NCBI GenBank assembly: GCA_029561105.1
Contig: JAKQJQ010000142.1
Location: 1-46,042, forward strand
Origin: Bacteroidota bacterium
GTDB taxonomy: Bacteria; Bacteroidota; Bacteroidia; Flavobacteriales; Flavobacteriaceae
Length of the DNA stretch: 46,042 nucleotides
Direction: 5' to 3'
Shown here: one piece after another, positions 24,031 to 32,577 of the stretch
How the letters are laid out: each line of letters starts with the position of its first letter
How positions within the stretch are numbered: position 1 is the stretch's first letter
Translations under genes and position numbers: made by a program
The notes under the pieces: model-generated
The model's database searches: none
What the model was told of the DNA's origin: nothing
Seen by the model: the letters and a program-made list of their open reading frames with translations, nothing else

Positions 24031-25437
24031 TCACAACGGGTCAAAGGCAATACTAATGGTTTTTGTTTTGGGATTGAACGAAATGTAGCGCATGTCGGTA
24101 TCGGTAAAATCCGAAGTCAGATTCTTCATCGTCTTGTTGTCCTTGTAAATGTCAAGGTATTTGTCTTTGTCGATATTGGGATAAACGGTCGTATCCGAAT
24201 CGGCCTGAGCCACATTGAAGTCCACATCGAGCACAAAGGCAAGCGCGGGTAATTTTTTCTCTTTTACAAACGGCAGATAGTTGTCGGGCAAAGGGCCAAA
24301 ACCACGTGGTGCACTCATCTGGCGCTGCATCATCTGGTGTTGCATCATTTGCTGCTGCATCATCATTTGCTGCTGGAACATCCAGTGGTGCATGAACCAA
24401 TTGTAGTGGTAGTGGTATTCGGCTTCCTCAACATTATCAAGCCTAAGGGCGAGTTTCCCGGATTTGGTCTTGTTGACGGTGACGGTAGATTTTATGCTGG
24501 ATTTGAGCGCCGTTTTGACATAATCTGCGACGGCGTTTTCAGGAAGTATTTTTCGGAGGTCGTTCATGATGGAGAGTTGGCGAATCTCCTTTGAAGTTTT
24601 GGTGTCAAAAGTCTTGAGGCTTAAATCCTGTTTGCCCACGCTTAAGAAAACCAGCTTGTCATCGTAAAAATAATTGCTCACATCTTTACTTTCTTTGGTG
24701 AATCCGGTTTCGATGATAGAATGTGTGAAATCGGTTTGCTCGGTCAGGTCAAAACGAAAAACCTGGAGTTGTTCGCGTCCTTTGGCCATCGTGTAAACGA
24801 GGTTGTTGTCGATGAAATAGCCTTTGCGGCTCAGGATTGATCCTTTTTCTACAAATTCCTGTTGGTTGATGGCATCTGGATTTTCATCGATCAGTGAACG
24901 GAACAATTTTTCCTTGTCTTTAGAAATTCTGATCTGTGACGAAGCGATATGTCCCGAATCGGCCACCAGATCCAAATCGACCGTATTTTTCTTTTTGTTG
25001 AACGACACCAGCAGGGTTTTATCGGTAAGCCTGAAAACGTTATTTGGCGCTTCTTTCATTTCTTTCGCACTCGATTTTACTTTTCCCGTTACCAGATCGT
25101 AATCAATGAATTGCACCAGTTTGTTATCACCATCATAATTCACCACCGACACGACTCCGTTGGATTCATGATAGGAAAGTATGGTAAACATTTCTTTAGA
25201 CGCAAACGCCTCGAGCCTTTTGACTTTGCGCGCCGCGTCTACATAAAATGGAATCAACAGGAAATCCTTCGATTCGCTGTTCTTGATAATAGCGAAATGC
25301 ATGGTGCCGCTGTTGCTCAAATGCGCCGTGTAGGTGCCTTCTATTTTTTCGGATTTCGACAACGTATAGCTGAAGATTTCTCCGGCAAGTGCCATTTGGC
25401 TAGCAAAAAATAAAATGAGTAAAGTAATAGGTTTCAT
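24031..25437 (-). CDS. Unknown exported protein with a Met/Gln/His-rich segment
   Basis: 468 residues with a signal peptide ending MALA. Most of the protein looks beta-rich and repetitive (LVYTMAKGREQLQVFRFDL, KLVFLSVGKQDLSLKTFD), as in a beta-propeller. Residues about 345-385 form a striking low-complexity stretch: HYHYNWFMHHWM followed by runs of Met and Gln with His (QQQMMMQQQMMQHQMM). The last part is again ordered (LPALAFVLDVDFNVAQ). No family is recognised. The Met/His run could bind copper or be a flexible loop. It lies between the lipoprotein gene and ahcY on the same strand, each apparently its own unit. Confidence 0.8.
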   Translation of the reverse strand: MKPITLLILFFASQMALAGEIFSYTLSKSEKIEGTYTAHLSNSGTMHFAIIKNSESKDFLLIPFYVDAARKVKRLEAFASKEMFTILSYHESNGVVSVVNYDGDNKLVQFIDYDLVTGKVKSSAKEMKEAPNNVFRLTDKTLLVSFNKKKNTVDLDLVADSGHIASSQIRISKDKEKLFRSLIDENPDAINQQEFVEKGSILSRKGYFIDNNLVYTMAKGREQLQVFRFDLTEQTDFTHSIIETGFTKESKDVSNYFYDDKLVFLSVGKQDLSLKTFDTKTSKEIRQLSIMNDLRKILPENAVADYVKTALKSSIKSTVTVNKTKSGKLALRLDNVEEAEYHYHYNWFMHHWMFQQQMMMQQQMMQHQMMQRQMSAPRGFGPLPDNYLPFVKEKKLPALAFVLDVDFNVAQADSDTTVYPNIDKDKYLDIYKDNKTMKNLTSDFTDTDMRYISFNPKTKTISIAFDPL

Positions 25438-25479
25438 GTTTGTTAGTTTGTGACAATATTACATTTTTTTCCAAATAAA

Positions 25480-25505
25480 AAACCCTCACTTTTCAGCAAG
25501 GGTTT
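25480..25505 (-). terminator. Terminator of ahcY
   Basis: AAACCCT (25480-25486) pairs with AGGGTTT (25499-25505). Read on the minus strand it is followed by a T run, about 20 bases after the ahcY stop. Confidence 0.8.
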
Positions 25506-25527
25506 CAAATATTGATTAGCTAATTTC

Positions 25528-26844
25528 TTAGTATCTGTAGTATTCTGGTTTGAACGGTCCTTCAACCGTTACGCCAATGTATTCTGCTTGGTCCGGACGC
25601 AAAGTCTCGAGTTCGACACCCAATTTCGCTAAGTGCAAAGCCGCTACTTTTTCATCCAGATGCTTAGGCAACATATACACTTCATTGTTGTAAGCCGCTG
25701 AGTTCGTCCACAATTCGATTTGTGCCAAAGTCTGGTTGGTAAACGAGTTACTCATTACAAAACTTGGGTGGCCGGTGGCACAACCCAAATTCACCAAACG
25801 ACCTTCGGCCAAAATGATAATGTCTTTCCCGTTAACGGTGTATTTGTCAACCTGTGGCTTGATTTCGATTTTAGAAGCGCCGTGGTTTTTATTGAGCCAA
25901 GCCATATCGATTTCATTGTCAAAGTGGCCAATGTTACAAACGATGGTTTTGTCTTTCATCTGCTCGAAGTGGCTGCCCAAAACGATGTCTTTGTTTCCTG
26001 TAGTTGTGATGATGATATCAGCATTTGCAACAACAGTGTTTAGTTTTTTGACTTCGAATCCGTCCATGGCAGCTTGCAAGGCACAGATTGGGTCGATTTC
26101 TGTAACCGTTACAATAGAACCTGCACCTCTAAACGAAGCCGCGGTACCTTTTCCAACGTCACCGTATCCGCAAACCACAACGCGTTTTCCGGCCAACATG
26201 ACGTCAGTCGCACGACGGATCGCATCCACAGCCGATTCTTTACAGCCATACTTGTTGTCAAACTTAGATTTGGTGACCGAATCATTCACATTGATCGCCG
26301 GCATTACCAGAGTCCCGTTTTTCATTCTTTCGTATAATCTGTGTACACCAGTGGTAGTTTCTTCAGACAAACCTTTGATTCCGGGAACAAGTTCAGGGTA
26401 ACGGTCAAAAACCATATTGGTCAAATCGCCACCATCGTCCAAAATCATGTTAAGTGGCTGACGGTCTTCACCAAAGAACAAAGTTTGCTCGATACACCAA
26501 TCAAACGATTCCTCATCCAGACCTTTCCAGGCGTAAACCTGAATTCCCGCGGCAGCAATAGCGGCAGCAGCCTGGTCTTGGGTTGAGAAAATGTTACAAG
26601 ATGACCAGGTCACTTCGGCGCCAAGCGCAATCAAAGTCTCGATCAAAACGGCAGTCTGGATGGTCATGTGCAAGCAACCGGCAATGCGTGCGCCTTTCAA
26701 CGGTTGCGAAGCGCCATATTCTTTGCGAAGCGCCATTAATCCTGGCATTTCGGCTTCGGCGAGCTCAATTTCTTTTCTTCCCCAAGCCGCAAGGGAAATG
26801 TCTTTTACTTTGTAAGCCACGAATGGCATCGTTGTCGTACTCAT
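25528..26844 (-). CDS. ahcY: Adenosylhomocysteinase
   Basis: 438-residue S-adenosylhomocysteine hydrolase, splitting SAH into homocysteine and adenosine and so relieving product inhibition of methyltransferases. Family landmarks are the substrate-binding [14 protein letters not shown], the NAD-binding loop [18 protein letters not shown], and the C-terminal [22 protein letters not shown] with the conserved Lys-Tyr pair that reaches the NAD of the partner subunit. It is a cytoplasmic tetramer. It is a single gene with a promoter at 26910 and a terminator at 25480. Confidence 0.98.
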   Translation of the reverse strand: MSTTTMPFVAYKVKDISLAAWGRKEIELAEAEMPGLMALRKEYGASQPLKGARIAGCLHMTIQTAVLIETLIALGAEVTWSSCNIFSTQDQAAAAIAAAGIQVYAWKGLDEESFDWCIEQTLFFGEDRQPLNMILDDGGDLTNMVFDRYPELVPGIKGLSEETTTGVHRLYERMKNGTLVMPAINVNDSVTKSKFDNKYGCKESAVDAIRRATDVMLAGKRVVVCGYGDVGKGTAASFRGAGSIVTVTEIDPICALQAAMDGFEVKKLNTVVANADIIITTTGNKDIVLGSHFEQMKDKTIVCNIGHFDNEIDMAWLNKNHGASKIEIKPQVDKYTVNGKDIIILAEGRLVNLGCATGHPSFVMSNSFTNQTLAQIELWTNSAAYNNEVYMLPKHLDEKVAALHLAKLGVELETLRPDQAEYIGVTVEGPFKPEYYRY

Positions 26845-26909
26845 TTATATTATATTTGTTATTGTAAAATTTTAACTGCGTTCCGTTCGGCCTTTCGGCT
26901 TCGGGTGCG

Positions 26910-26917
26910 CAAATTTA
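26910..26917 (-). promoter_or_regulatory. Putative -7 box for ahcY
   Basis: TAAATTTG on the minus strand fits TAnnTTTG. The leader of about 60 bases contains a small GC-rich hairpin (CCGAAAGG region, 26880-26900) but no known SAH riboswitch. Confidence 0.5.
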
Positions 26918-27017
26918 GGCAATCACCTTCGATTTAAAAAGTATTTTGAAGAATTTGTGTTTTGTTGAGCGACGTAAACTTTTAAATATCAGTAAAATAA
27001 TTTTTTTGGGAGCTAAT

Positions 27018-27140
27018 CCTGCTGTCCGCTTCACCCGACCCAAGCGAATTGAGCCAACACAACCGTTCAGTTATTAACTTTGTGAGGCATCCTTTTCTGC
27101 GCTAAAGAAGCGCAAAAAAGGATGCCGCTACCATCAGGGC
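27018..27140 (-). repeat. Dispersed hairpin repeat, copy C
   Basis: A perfect inner hairpin at 27086-27126 pairs GGCATCCTTTT with AAAAGGATGCC and has a GCGC/GCGC top. It is followed by GCTACCATCAGGGC and preceded by CCTGCTGTCCGC...CCCGACCCAAGCGAA. It is homologous to copy D (38930) and, reversed, to copies A and B. The rest of the 26930-27377 gap holds no gene that I can support. Confidence 0.75.
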
Positions 27141-27213
27141 TAGGGTAATCGTACGAGTTTTAGCATTTGGGGTAGTATTTCTGCTTTGATATCTCGGCCA
27201 GGATTGTTAGATT

Positions 27214-27272
27214 GCCTTCAGGGAAGGGGTAATTACGTCCCTAAAAAATTAGACGATTTCGCAAATGCAGAA
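27214..27272. repeat. Two-part intergenic element, copy 1
   Basis: CCTTCAGGGAAGGGG and, 30 bases later, CGCAAATGCAGA are both identical to strings at 34970-35031, where they are 33 bases apart. The first part can fold as CCTT/AAGG. Confidence 0.6.
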
Positions 27273-27413
27273 AATCTGTATATTTTATTAAAATGATTAT
27301 TTTACACCAAGTTCATAAAACCGGCTGTTAACTTATCCTAAAATGTAACATAATGAATCAAATTTGTATTTATTCAATTGAGATTCATAGAAAACACAGT
27401 ATCCAATTTCCTT

Positions 27414-28046
27414 ATGCCGCTCCATCAAGTCATCACCGTCAATCACAAAACCCAAATCCTACTCTGGAAAATAACAGAATCCTACGATGAACTCATGGCC
27501 CAAGTGCAGCTCAAAGATAAAAGCGCCAAACGCCTAGAAGGCATGAAATCAGAGATGCACCGCCGCGGCTTTTTGAGCGTACGCAAATTACTCGCACAAA
27601 TCGGGTATACCGATTTTGATTTGCATTACGACGCCACCGGAAAACCGCATTTACAAAACGGCACACACATTTCGATTACACATTCGCATGAATTTTCGGC
27701 CATCATCGTCAGTGACCAAATCGTGGGTATCGACCTTGAATTGTGTCGGGAGAAAGCGGCCGTGATTGCGCACAAATTTGTGCACGAGACAGAAAGTGAG
27801 TTTATGGATCCGGCCGATCCAGAATACATCCAAAAACTAACGGTGTTGTGGGGTGCGAAAGAAGTCATCTTTAAGATCAGGAATGAAATCGGAATCAGTT
27901 TTAAAGACCATGTTCGCGCCGAGCCTTTTGCGCTGCGTGACAAACAAACCCTTGCGCATCTTGAAATGGACGGTGTGCACAAAACCTTTCGGGTGTATTT
28001 TGAAACGGTAGAAAATTTCGTACTGGTGTTTGCCTTTGAAGCTTAA
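27414..28046 (+). CDS. 4'-phosphopantetheinyl transferase superfamily protein
   Basis: 210 residues from the ATG at about 27414 (MPLHQVITVNHKTQ); a TTG 36 bases upstream would add 12 unconserved residues. The magnesium and CoA motifs of Sfp-type transferases are present: ISITHSHEFSAIIVS, VGIDLE, and WGAKEVIFK. It would attach phosphopantetheine to carrier proteins of fatty acid or secondary metabolite synthases. No carrier protein lies nearby. Its TAA overlaps the TAA of the convergent haemoglobin gene through a shared TTAA (28043-28046). Confidence 0.9.
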   Translation: MPLHQVITVNHKTQILLWKITESYDELMAQVQLKDKSAKRLEGMKSEMHRRGFLSVRKLLAQIGYTDFDLHYDATGKPHLQNGTHISITHSHEFSAIIVSDQIVGIDLELCREKAAVIAHKFVHETESEFMDPADPEYIQKLTVLWGAKEVIFKIRNEIGISFKDHVRAEPFALRDKQTLAHLEMDGVHKTFRVYFETVENFVLVFAFEA

Positions 28047-28426
28047 GGTTGTCTGGCTTCAAAAATCGAAACATACAAATGCGTCCCCATTCTTCGGGCG
28101 CGTTCCTTTAAAATTTCGGCGTTCTTGCCTTCAAAGTTTTCATTGAGGGTTTCAATCCAGTAATTGAGCCAAATGCCAAACTCGTTGGGCGAAATCCGAT
28201 TGTCGAACTGTCGGTCAACAGCCGAATGTGCACCTACCGGATCACCTTTAAACTTTCGGATTCCAAACAAAGTCGTTTCCCAAAAATCGGTAAGCTTCTC
28301 CAGATGGTCTTCCCAATCCTGGATGGTCTGGTTAAAAAACGGCCCAAGCTCGGTATCTTTTCTCACTTTTGCATAAAATGTCCTTACGAGCAGCGACAAA
28401 TCTTCACGGTTCTCCACTTCTTTCAT
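28043..28426 (-). CDS. Group III truncated haemoglobin
   Basis: 127 residues from the ATG at 28426 (MKEVENREDLSLLVRTFYAKV); the longer frame to 28543 would run into the divergent GGGPS gene. The features of group III 2-on-2 globins are visible: FYAKVRKDTELGPFF at the N-terminus, LTDFWETTLFG, the proximal His in VGAHSAV, and the C-terminal MGTHLYVSIFE. It would bind haem and probably oxygen or NO; physiological roles in this group are not well established. It is convergent with the phosphopantetheinyl transferase. Confidence 0.9.
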   Translation of the reverse strand: MKEVENREDLSLLVRTFYAKVRKDTELGPFFNQTIQDWEDHLEKLTDFWETTLFGIRKFKGDPVGAHSAVDRQFDNRISPNEFGIWLNYWIETLNENFEGKNAEILKERARRMGTHLYVSIFEARQP

Positions 28427-28525
28427 AACAATGACTTTTAATTTTACCCGGCTTTCACGTCTTCGCTGCGAACCATTGCGAAGCTTTTCAAAAAACCGTA
28501 TTTTTACCGGCACCGAAAAACCCGC

Positions 28526-29236
28526 ATGGAAATCTACCAACAAATCACACGCGCAAAGTTAGCCAATAAAAAGCTACTGGCCGTACTGCTCGACCCCGAT
28601 AAATTGCCGCTCGAAAAAGTGGGCTTGCTGGTCGCGAAAATCAAGCAATCGCCCGCCACGCATATTTTTGTGGGCGGCAGCCATGTAGTCAATGACACGA
28701 TTGGCCAACTCATCGGTCACATCAAGCAACAATGTGATTTACCGGTTATTTTGTTCCCGGGAAACCCGTCTCAGATTTCGGCCCAGGCCGATGGCATCTT
28801 GTTCCTGTCGCTGATTTCTGGGCGCAACCCCGATTACCTGATCGAGCATCAGGTGAATGCCGTTCCGATCCTTAAAAAAACGCAACTCGAGATCATCCCA
28901 ACCGGCTATCTACTCATAGAAAGTGGCCATGAAACCGCCGTTTCTCGTGTGAGCCAAACCCAACCTTTAGACAACAACAACATCGATTACATCGTGCATA
29001 CGGCGCAAGCAGGCGAGATGCTCGGCAAAAAGCTGATTTATCTCGAAGCCGGAAGTGGTGCCAAATATGCCGTAGCCCCCGAAATTATAAGAGCCGTGTC
29101 TCAAAATATCGAAATTCCGCTCATTGTAGGCGGCGGCATCAAAAACCAAAGTGGCATCCAACTCGCGTATGATTCGGGTGCCGACTTGGTGGTCATTGGT
29201 ACCGCGTTTGAAAACAATCCTAATTTTTTTGACTGA
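28526..29236 (+). CDS. Geranylgeranylglyceryl phosphate synthase family protein (PcrB-like)
   Basis: 236-residue TIM-barrel prenyltransferase. The signatures are LAVLLDPDKL, THIFVGGSHV, LPVILFPGNPSQIS, YIVHTAQAGE, YLEAGSGAKYAV, and the phosphate loop IPLIVGGGIKNQSG. The family joins a prenyl diphosphate to glycerol-1-phosphate by an ether bond, the first step of archaeal lipid synthesis; Bacteroidetes carry a group II form. The product in this organism is unknown. It is the first gene of an overlapping operon with pnuC (the TGA overlaps the ATG at 29236). Confidence 0.93.
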   Translation: MEIYQQITRAKLANKKLLAVLLDPDKLPLEKVGLLVAKIKQSPATHIFVGGSHVVNDTIGQLIGHIKQQCDLPVILFPGNPSQISAQADGILFLSLISGRNPDYLIEHQVNAVPILKKTQLEIIPTGYLLIESGHETAVSRVSQTQPLDNNNIDYIVHTAQAGEMLGKKLIYLEAGSGAKYAVAPEIIRAVSQNIEIPLIVGGGIKNQSGIQLAYDSGADLVVIGTAFENNPNFFD

Positions 29237-29856
29237 TGCTGGATTTTTTCCTTGACGCCTACAAAGATGCTTCCTCAACCCAAATCGCACTCGAGTTCAT
29301 TGCCTTTGTACTGGGTATCATGAGTGTGTGGTATGCCAAAAAGGAAAATATTTGGGTTTATCCAACAGGATTGGTTGCTACGGTGATTACCGCGTACTTA
29401 TTGTATCTGGCGGGCTATCTGGGTGACATGATGATCAACGCCTATTTTTCGATCATGAGCATTTACGGCTGGTACCGTTGGGCAAAAGGCAAGCAAAGCG
29501 ATGATTTGTCCATTTCAAGAACCAGTTCCAAGGAAAAGGCGATCGGCGTCCTATTGTTCGCAATTACTATTTTAGTTGTGTACGGAATTTATAAATTCTT
29601 TGACCAACCGATTCACAAAGACAATTATATTGATATTTTTGCATCCGGACTATTTTTCACCGGCATGTGGTATATGGCGCTCAAGAAAATTGAGAACTGG
29701 ACGCTGTGGATTATAGGCGACATCATCGTCGTGCCGCTATACGCTTACCGCGGGCTGGGCATGTTGTCGCTGCAATACCTGATTTTTACAATTTTGGCCG
29801 TATCGGCTTATTTAGCATGGAAGAAAACCTTAAACAGCAACCAACAGACATCATAA
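29236..29856 (+). CDS. pnuC: Nicotinamide riboside transporter PnuC
   Basis: 206-residue inner membrane protein with about seven membrane helices and the family's Trp-rich motifs (SVWYAKKENIWVYPTGL, MSIYGWYRWAKG, GLFFTGMWYMALKK, NWTLWIIGDIIVVPLYAYRG). It facilitates nicotinamide riboside uptake, driven by phosphorylation inside. The ATG overlaps the GGGPS stop, and the next gene, with a NadR-like kinase domain, starts 40 bases before this stop. That is the expected salvage pair. Confidence 0.94.
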   Translation: MLDFFLDAYKDASSTQIALEFIAFVLGIMSVWYAKKENIWVYPTGLVATVITAYLLYLAGYLGDMMINAYFSIMSIYGWYRWAKGKQSDDLSISRTSSKEKAIGVLLFAITILVVYGIYKFFDQPIHKDNYIDIFASGLFFTGMWYMALKKIENWTLWIIGDIIVVPLYAYRGLGMLSLQYLIFTILAVSAYLAWKKTLNSNQQTS

Positions 29857-31931
29857 AGATTGCGATGTTCGGACCCGAAAGTACTGGTAAGACCACACTT
29901 TCGCGTGCGTTGGCTGCGCATTTCGATACGGTTTGGGCACCCGAGTTCGCACGCGATTACCTACAGCAAAAACTGGATCAAACCGGTGAAATATGCCAGC
30001 CCGAAGACCTCATGGCCATCGCCATAGGCCAAGTCAAGGCAGAGAATGACGCTTTGCTAACGGCGCACAAGTATTTGTTCTGCGATACCAATTTGCTGGT
30101 GACCAAAGTGTTTTCTGAAATCTATTACAACTTTTGCGACCCCGTACTCGACAAGGCCGCGCGCAAACACAAATACGATTTGTTTTTCCTGACCGACATC
30201 GATGTGCCCTGGACCAAGGACGATCTTCGCGATTCGGCAGAGAACCGCGAGACCATCTTCAACACGTTCAAAAGTGCCCTGATTGAAAACGACAAGCCAT
30301 TCATTGTACTTTCTGGCGACGAGCAGACCAGGTTTGAAAAGGCGCGAATCATACTAAAAAACCTCACCAAAGCCAAAGCACTCGGGTTTTCATCGCACGA
30401 TTTTGTACAGATATACAACAAAGGGATTGCTGTGGATGCCATTGAAAGACAGTTGCAGATTTTTCAACACGGTACGTCAAAAGCCAGTTTGGTTAGGCCG
30501 GCCACCAAATCCGACGGTATCATTTCGCTCCAAAAAGAACAATTTAAGGAATATGCCGCTTTTTTTGACCTCAAGAAAGACACCCTTAAACTCAAAAAAT
30601 TTGTACCGGCCTCGGGTGCAGCGAGCAGGATGTTTAAATTCCTGAGCGAATTCCTCAACGAGTTCGATCTTGAAAATGAAACCATCAACGCCTACATCAA
30701 CAGGAAAGGAGCGGCAAATCTCACGGTGTTCCTTACCGGGCTTGAGAAATTTCCTTTTTACGATGCCGTCGATGCCAAACTAAGGGCACAAAATTACGAT
30801 TTCGACTCCTGGGAACGCGACCGCAAGAACTATGAGTTTATCCGTGTGTTGCTCGATCCGGAGCATTTTGACTTTTGCGGCAAACCCAAAGGAATCCTGC
30901 CTTTCCACAAATACGCAATGCACATTGCCACACCAATCGAGGAGCATCTCAACGAGAGCGCCTTTTATGCGAGTGCCAAAGGCGTGTCGCACCTGCACTT
31001 TACGATTTCAGAAATCCATCAATTGCAATTCGAAAAGATCATTGAACGCGTCAAGCATAAGATAGAGATTAAGTCGGCTGCAGACATCCAGGTGAAATTT
31101 TCGTTTCAGAACAGCACCACCGATACTCTCGCGGTGGATACAGAGAACCATCCTTTTAGAAGCGACACGGGTAGGTTGGTGTTCAGGCCGGCAGGTCATG
31201 GCGCACTCATCGACAACCTCAACAACCTCGACGCAGACATGATTTTCATCAAGAACATTGACAACGTCATCCAAAACCATATTGAGGATATCGCATTGTA
31301 CAAAAAGGCGCTGGGCGGCGTACTGATTGAGTTTCAGGAGCAGATTTTTCAGTTCCTGAACCAGATTGAGAACGATGCGATTGGCGAAGAAGACATCAGC
31401 GAGATCATCTATTTCATCGAGCAAAGGCTCAATTTGGGAATCATCGACGATTTCAACAAGTTCACGCTCGAAAACAAAATCAACTACATCAGGGAAATCC
31501 TGAACCGACCCATTCGCATCTGCGGCATGGTCAAGAATGAGGGCGAACCCGGTGGCGGCCCGTTTTGGGTGCGCGACCTTAAAGGCAACGTATCATTGCA
31601 GATTGTCGAGACTTCACAAATCGATCTTAAAAATCCTGCGCAGGCACAAATACTGGCCAATGCAACACACTTCAATCCCGTAGATCTGGTGTGTGCCACC
31701 AAGGATTTCCAGGGCAACAAATTTGACCTGAACCACTTTGTAGACCACAACAGCGGATTCATCGTGGAGAAAAACAAAAATGGCCGCGACCTCAAGGCCT
31801 ATGAATTGCCCGGATTGTGGAACGGCGCGATGGCCAAGTGGATTACGCTGTTTGTAGAAGTGCCGCTGGCGACTTTCAATCCGGTGAAAACCGTCAATGA
31901 TTTGCTCAAATCGGCACACCAACCGCAGTAA
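29817..31931 (+). CDS. Fusion: NadR-like ribosylnicotinamide kinase plus DUF4301
   Basis: 704 residues from the ATG at 29817 (MEENLKQQPTDII), overlapping pnuC by 40 bases; an internal ATG at 29865 is a possible alternative. Residues about 14-190 are a NadR-type P-loop kinase (MFGPESTGKTTLSRALA, then WAPEFARDY and FCDTNLLVTKVF), which would phosphorylate nicotinamide riboside. From about residue 205 to the end the sequence matches DUF4301 (KKFVPASGAASRMFK, FRPAGHGALIDNLN, NEGEPGGGPFWVRD), of unknown function. I recall the two as separate neighbouring genes in related bacteria. No stop or frameshift lies at the junction, so this is a true reading-frame fusion in this sequence. Confidence 0.88.
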   Translation: MEENLKQQPTDIIKIAMFGPESTGKTTLSRALAAHFDTVWAPEFARDYLQQKLDQTGEICQPEDLMAIAIGQVKAENDALLTAHKYLFCDTNLLVTKVFSEIYYNFCDPVLDKAARKHKYDLFFLTDIDVPWTKDDLRDSAENRETIFNTFKSALIENDKPFIVLSGDEQTRFEKARIILKNLTKAKALGFSSHDFVQIYNKGIAVDAIERQLQIFQHGTSKASLVRPATKSDGIISLQKEQFKEYAAFFDLKKDTLKLKKFVPASGAASRMFKFLSEFLNEFDLENETINAYINRKGAANLTVFLTGLEKFPFYDAVDAKLRAQNYDFDSWERDRKNYEFIRVLLDPEHFDFCGKPKGILPFHKYAMHIATPIEEHLNESAFYASAKGVSHLHFTISEIHQLQFEKIIERVKHKIEIKSAADIQVKFSFQNSTTDTLAVDTENHPFRSDTGRLVFRPAGHGALIDNLNNLDADMIFIKNIDNVIQNHIEDIALYKKALGGVLIEFQEQIFQFLNQIENDAIGEEDISEIIYFIEQRLNLGIIDDFNKFTLENKINYIREILNRPIRICGMVKNEGEPGGGPFWVRDLKGNVSLQIVETSQIDLKNPAQAQILANATHFNPVDLVCATKDFQGNKFDLNHFVDHNSGFIVEKNKNGRDLKAYELPGLWNGAMAKWITLFVEVPLATFNPVKTVNDLLKSAHQPQ

Positions 31932-32347
31932 TGGAACGCGAGAAACTTTTATCCGAATTGCAGTTGAAGGCCGTCAGGAGCTCTGGTGCCGGCGGACAAA
32001 ACGTCAATAAGGTGTCGTCTAAAGTGGTGCTTTCGTTCGATCTCAAAAACTCGAACGCCTTGACCGACGAAGAAAAGGCTTTACTGGAACATACCATTTT
32101 TTCGCGACTCACCTCGGACTCGGTATTAATACTGAATTGCGATGAAGACCGCAGCCAACTCAAAAACAAAGAAATCGTCACCAAGCGTTTTCTCGATATC
32201 CTCACCAAAGGGCTTGTTGTTCCTATAAAGCGCAAGGCAACCAAAGTGCCCAAGTCAGTGATTGAGCGCCGCATCAAGCAAAAACGCAACCTCTCAATCA
32301 CCAAACAAACCCGCCGCAAACCCGACCTCGGCCTGACCGACGAATAA
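31931..32347 (+). CDS. arfB: Alternative ribosome-rescue factor ArfB
   Basis: 138-residue peptidyl-tRNA hydrolase domain protein. The catalytic GGQ is at residues 21-23 (SSGAGGQNVNKVSS), and a basic C-terminal tail (KRKATKVPKSVIERRIKQKRN...) enters the empty mRNA channel of stalled ribosomes. It has the short ArfB/YaeJ length rather than that of a class I release factor. Its ATG shares one base with the stop of the fusion gene, so it closes the operon. Confidence 0.93.
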   Translation: MEREKLLSELQLKAVRSSGAGGQNVNKVSSKVVLSFDLKNSNALTDEEKALLEHTIFSRLTSDSVLILNCDEDRSQLKNKEIVTKRFLDILTKGLVVPIKRKATKVPKSVIERRIKQKRNLSITKQTRRKPDLGLTDE

Positions 32348-32361
32348 TTATCAATTTTCCA

Positions 32362-32394
32362 TTGTCAATTATTCATTAATAATCATTAGTTTTG
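32362..32394 (+). promoter_or_regulatory. Putative promoter of the TPP riboswitch and TonB receptor transcript
   Basis: TAGTTTTG (32387-32394) fits TAnnTTTG. TTG at 32362-32364 lies 22 bases upstream, a little long for the -33 box. It directly precedes the riboswitch. Confidence 0.5.
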
Positions 32395-32401
32395 CGCTGT
32401 C

Positions 32402-32474
32402 TCAAAGGGGTGCTCTACCAAGGGCTGAGATTATACCCAACGAACCTGGAACAGGTAATGCTGTTTAGGGATAG
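32402..32474 (+). promoter_or_regulatory. TPP (thiamine pyrophosphate) riboswitch
   Basis: The THI-box elements appear in order: GGGGTGC (32407-32413), GGCTGAGA (32423-32430), ATACCC (32433-32438), GAACCTGG (32442-32449), AGGTAATGC (32453-32461) and AGGGAT (32467-32472). The receptor gene starts about 100 bases downstream. High thiamine pyrophosphate should reduce its expression. The expression platform is not obvious; a small CCGA/TCGG hairpin follows at 32475-32491. Confidence 0.93.
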
Positions 32475-32577
32475 CCGAGCAAATTTTCGGAACGCGCGCC
32501 GATAGTGCAGAGCAGGAACAATCATTTATTAATTTAAAAAAGAATAATTCCCCCTTTTATTCGTAAAACATTTACGG

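Noticed and set aside
26845..26909. Possible SAH riboswitch before ahcY
   Set aside because: Only a small GC hairpin is visible; the leader of about 60 bases lacks the SAH aptamer core as I know it.
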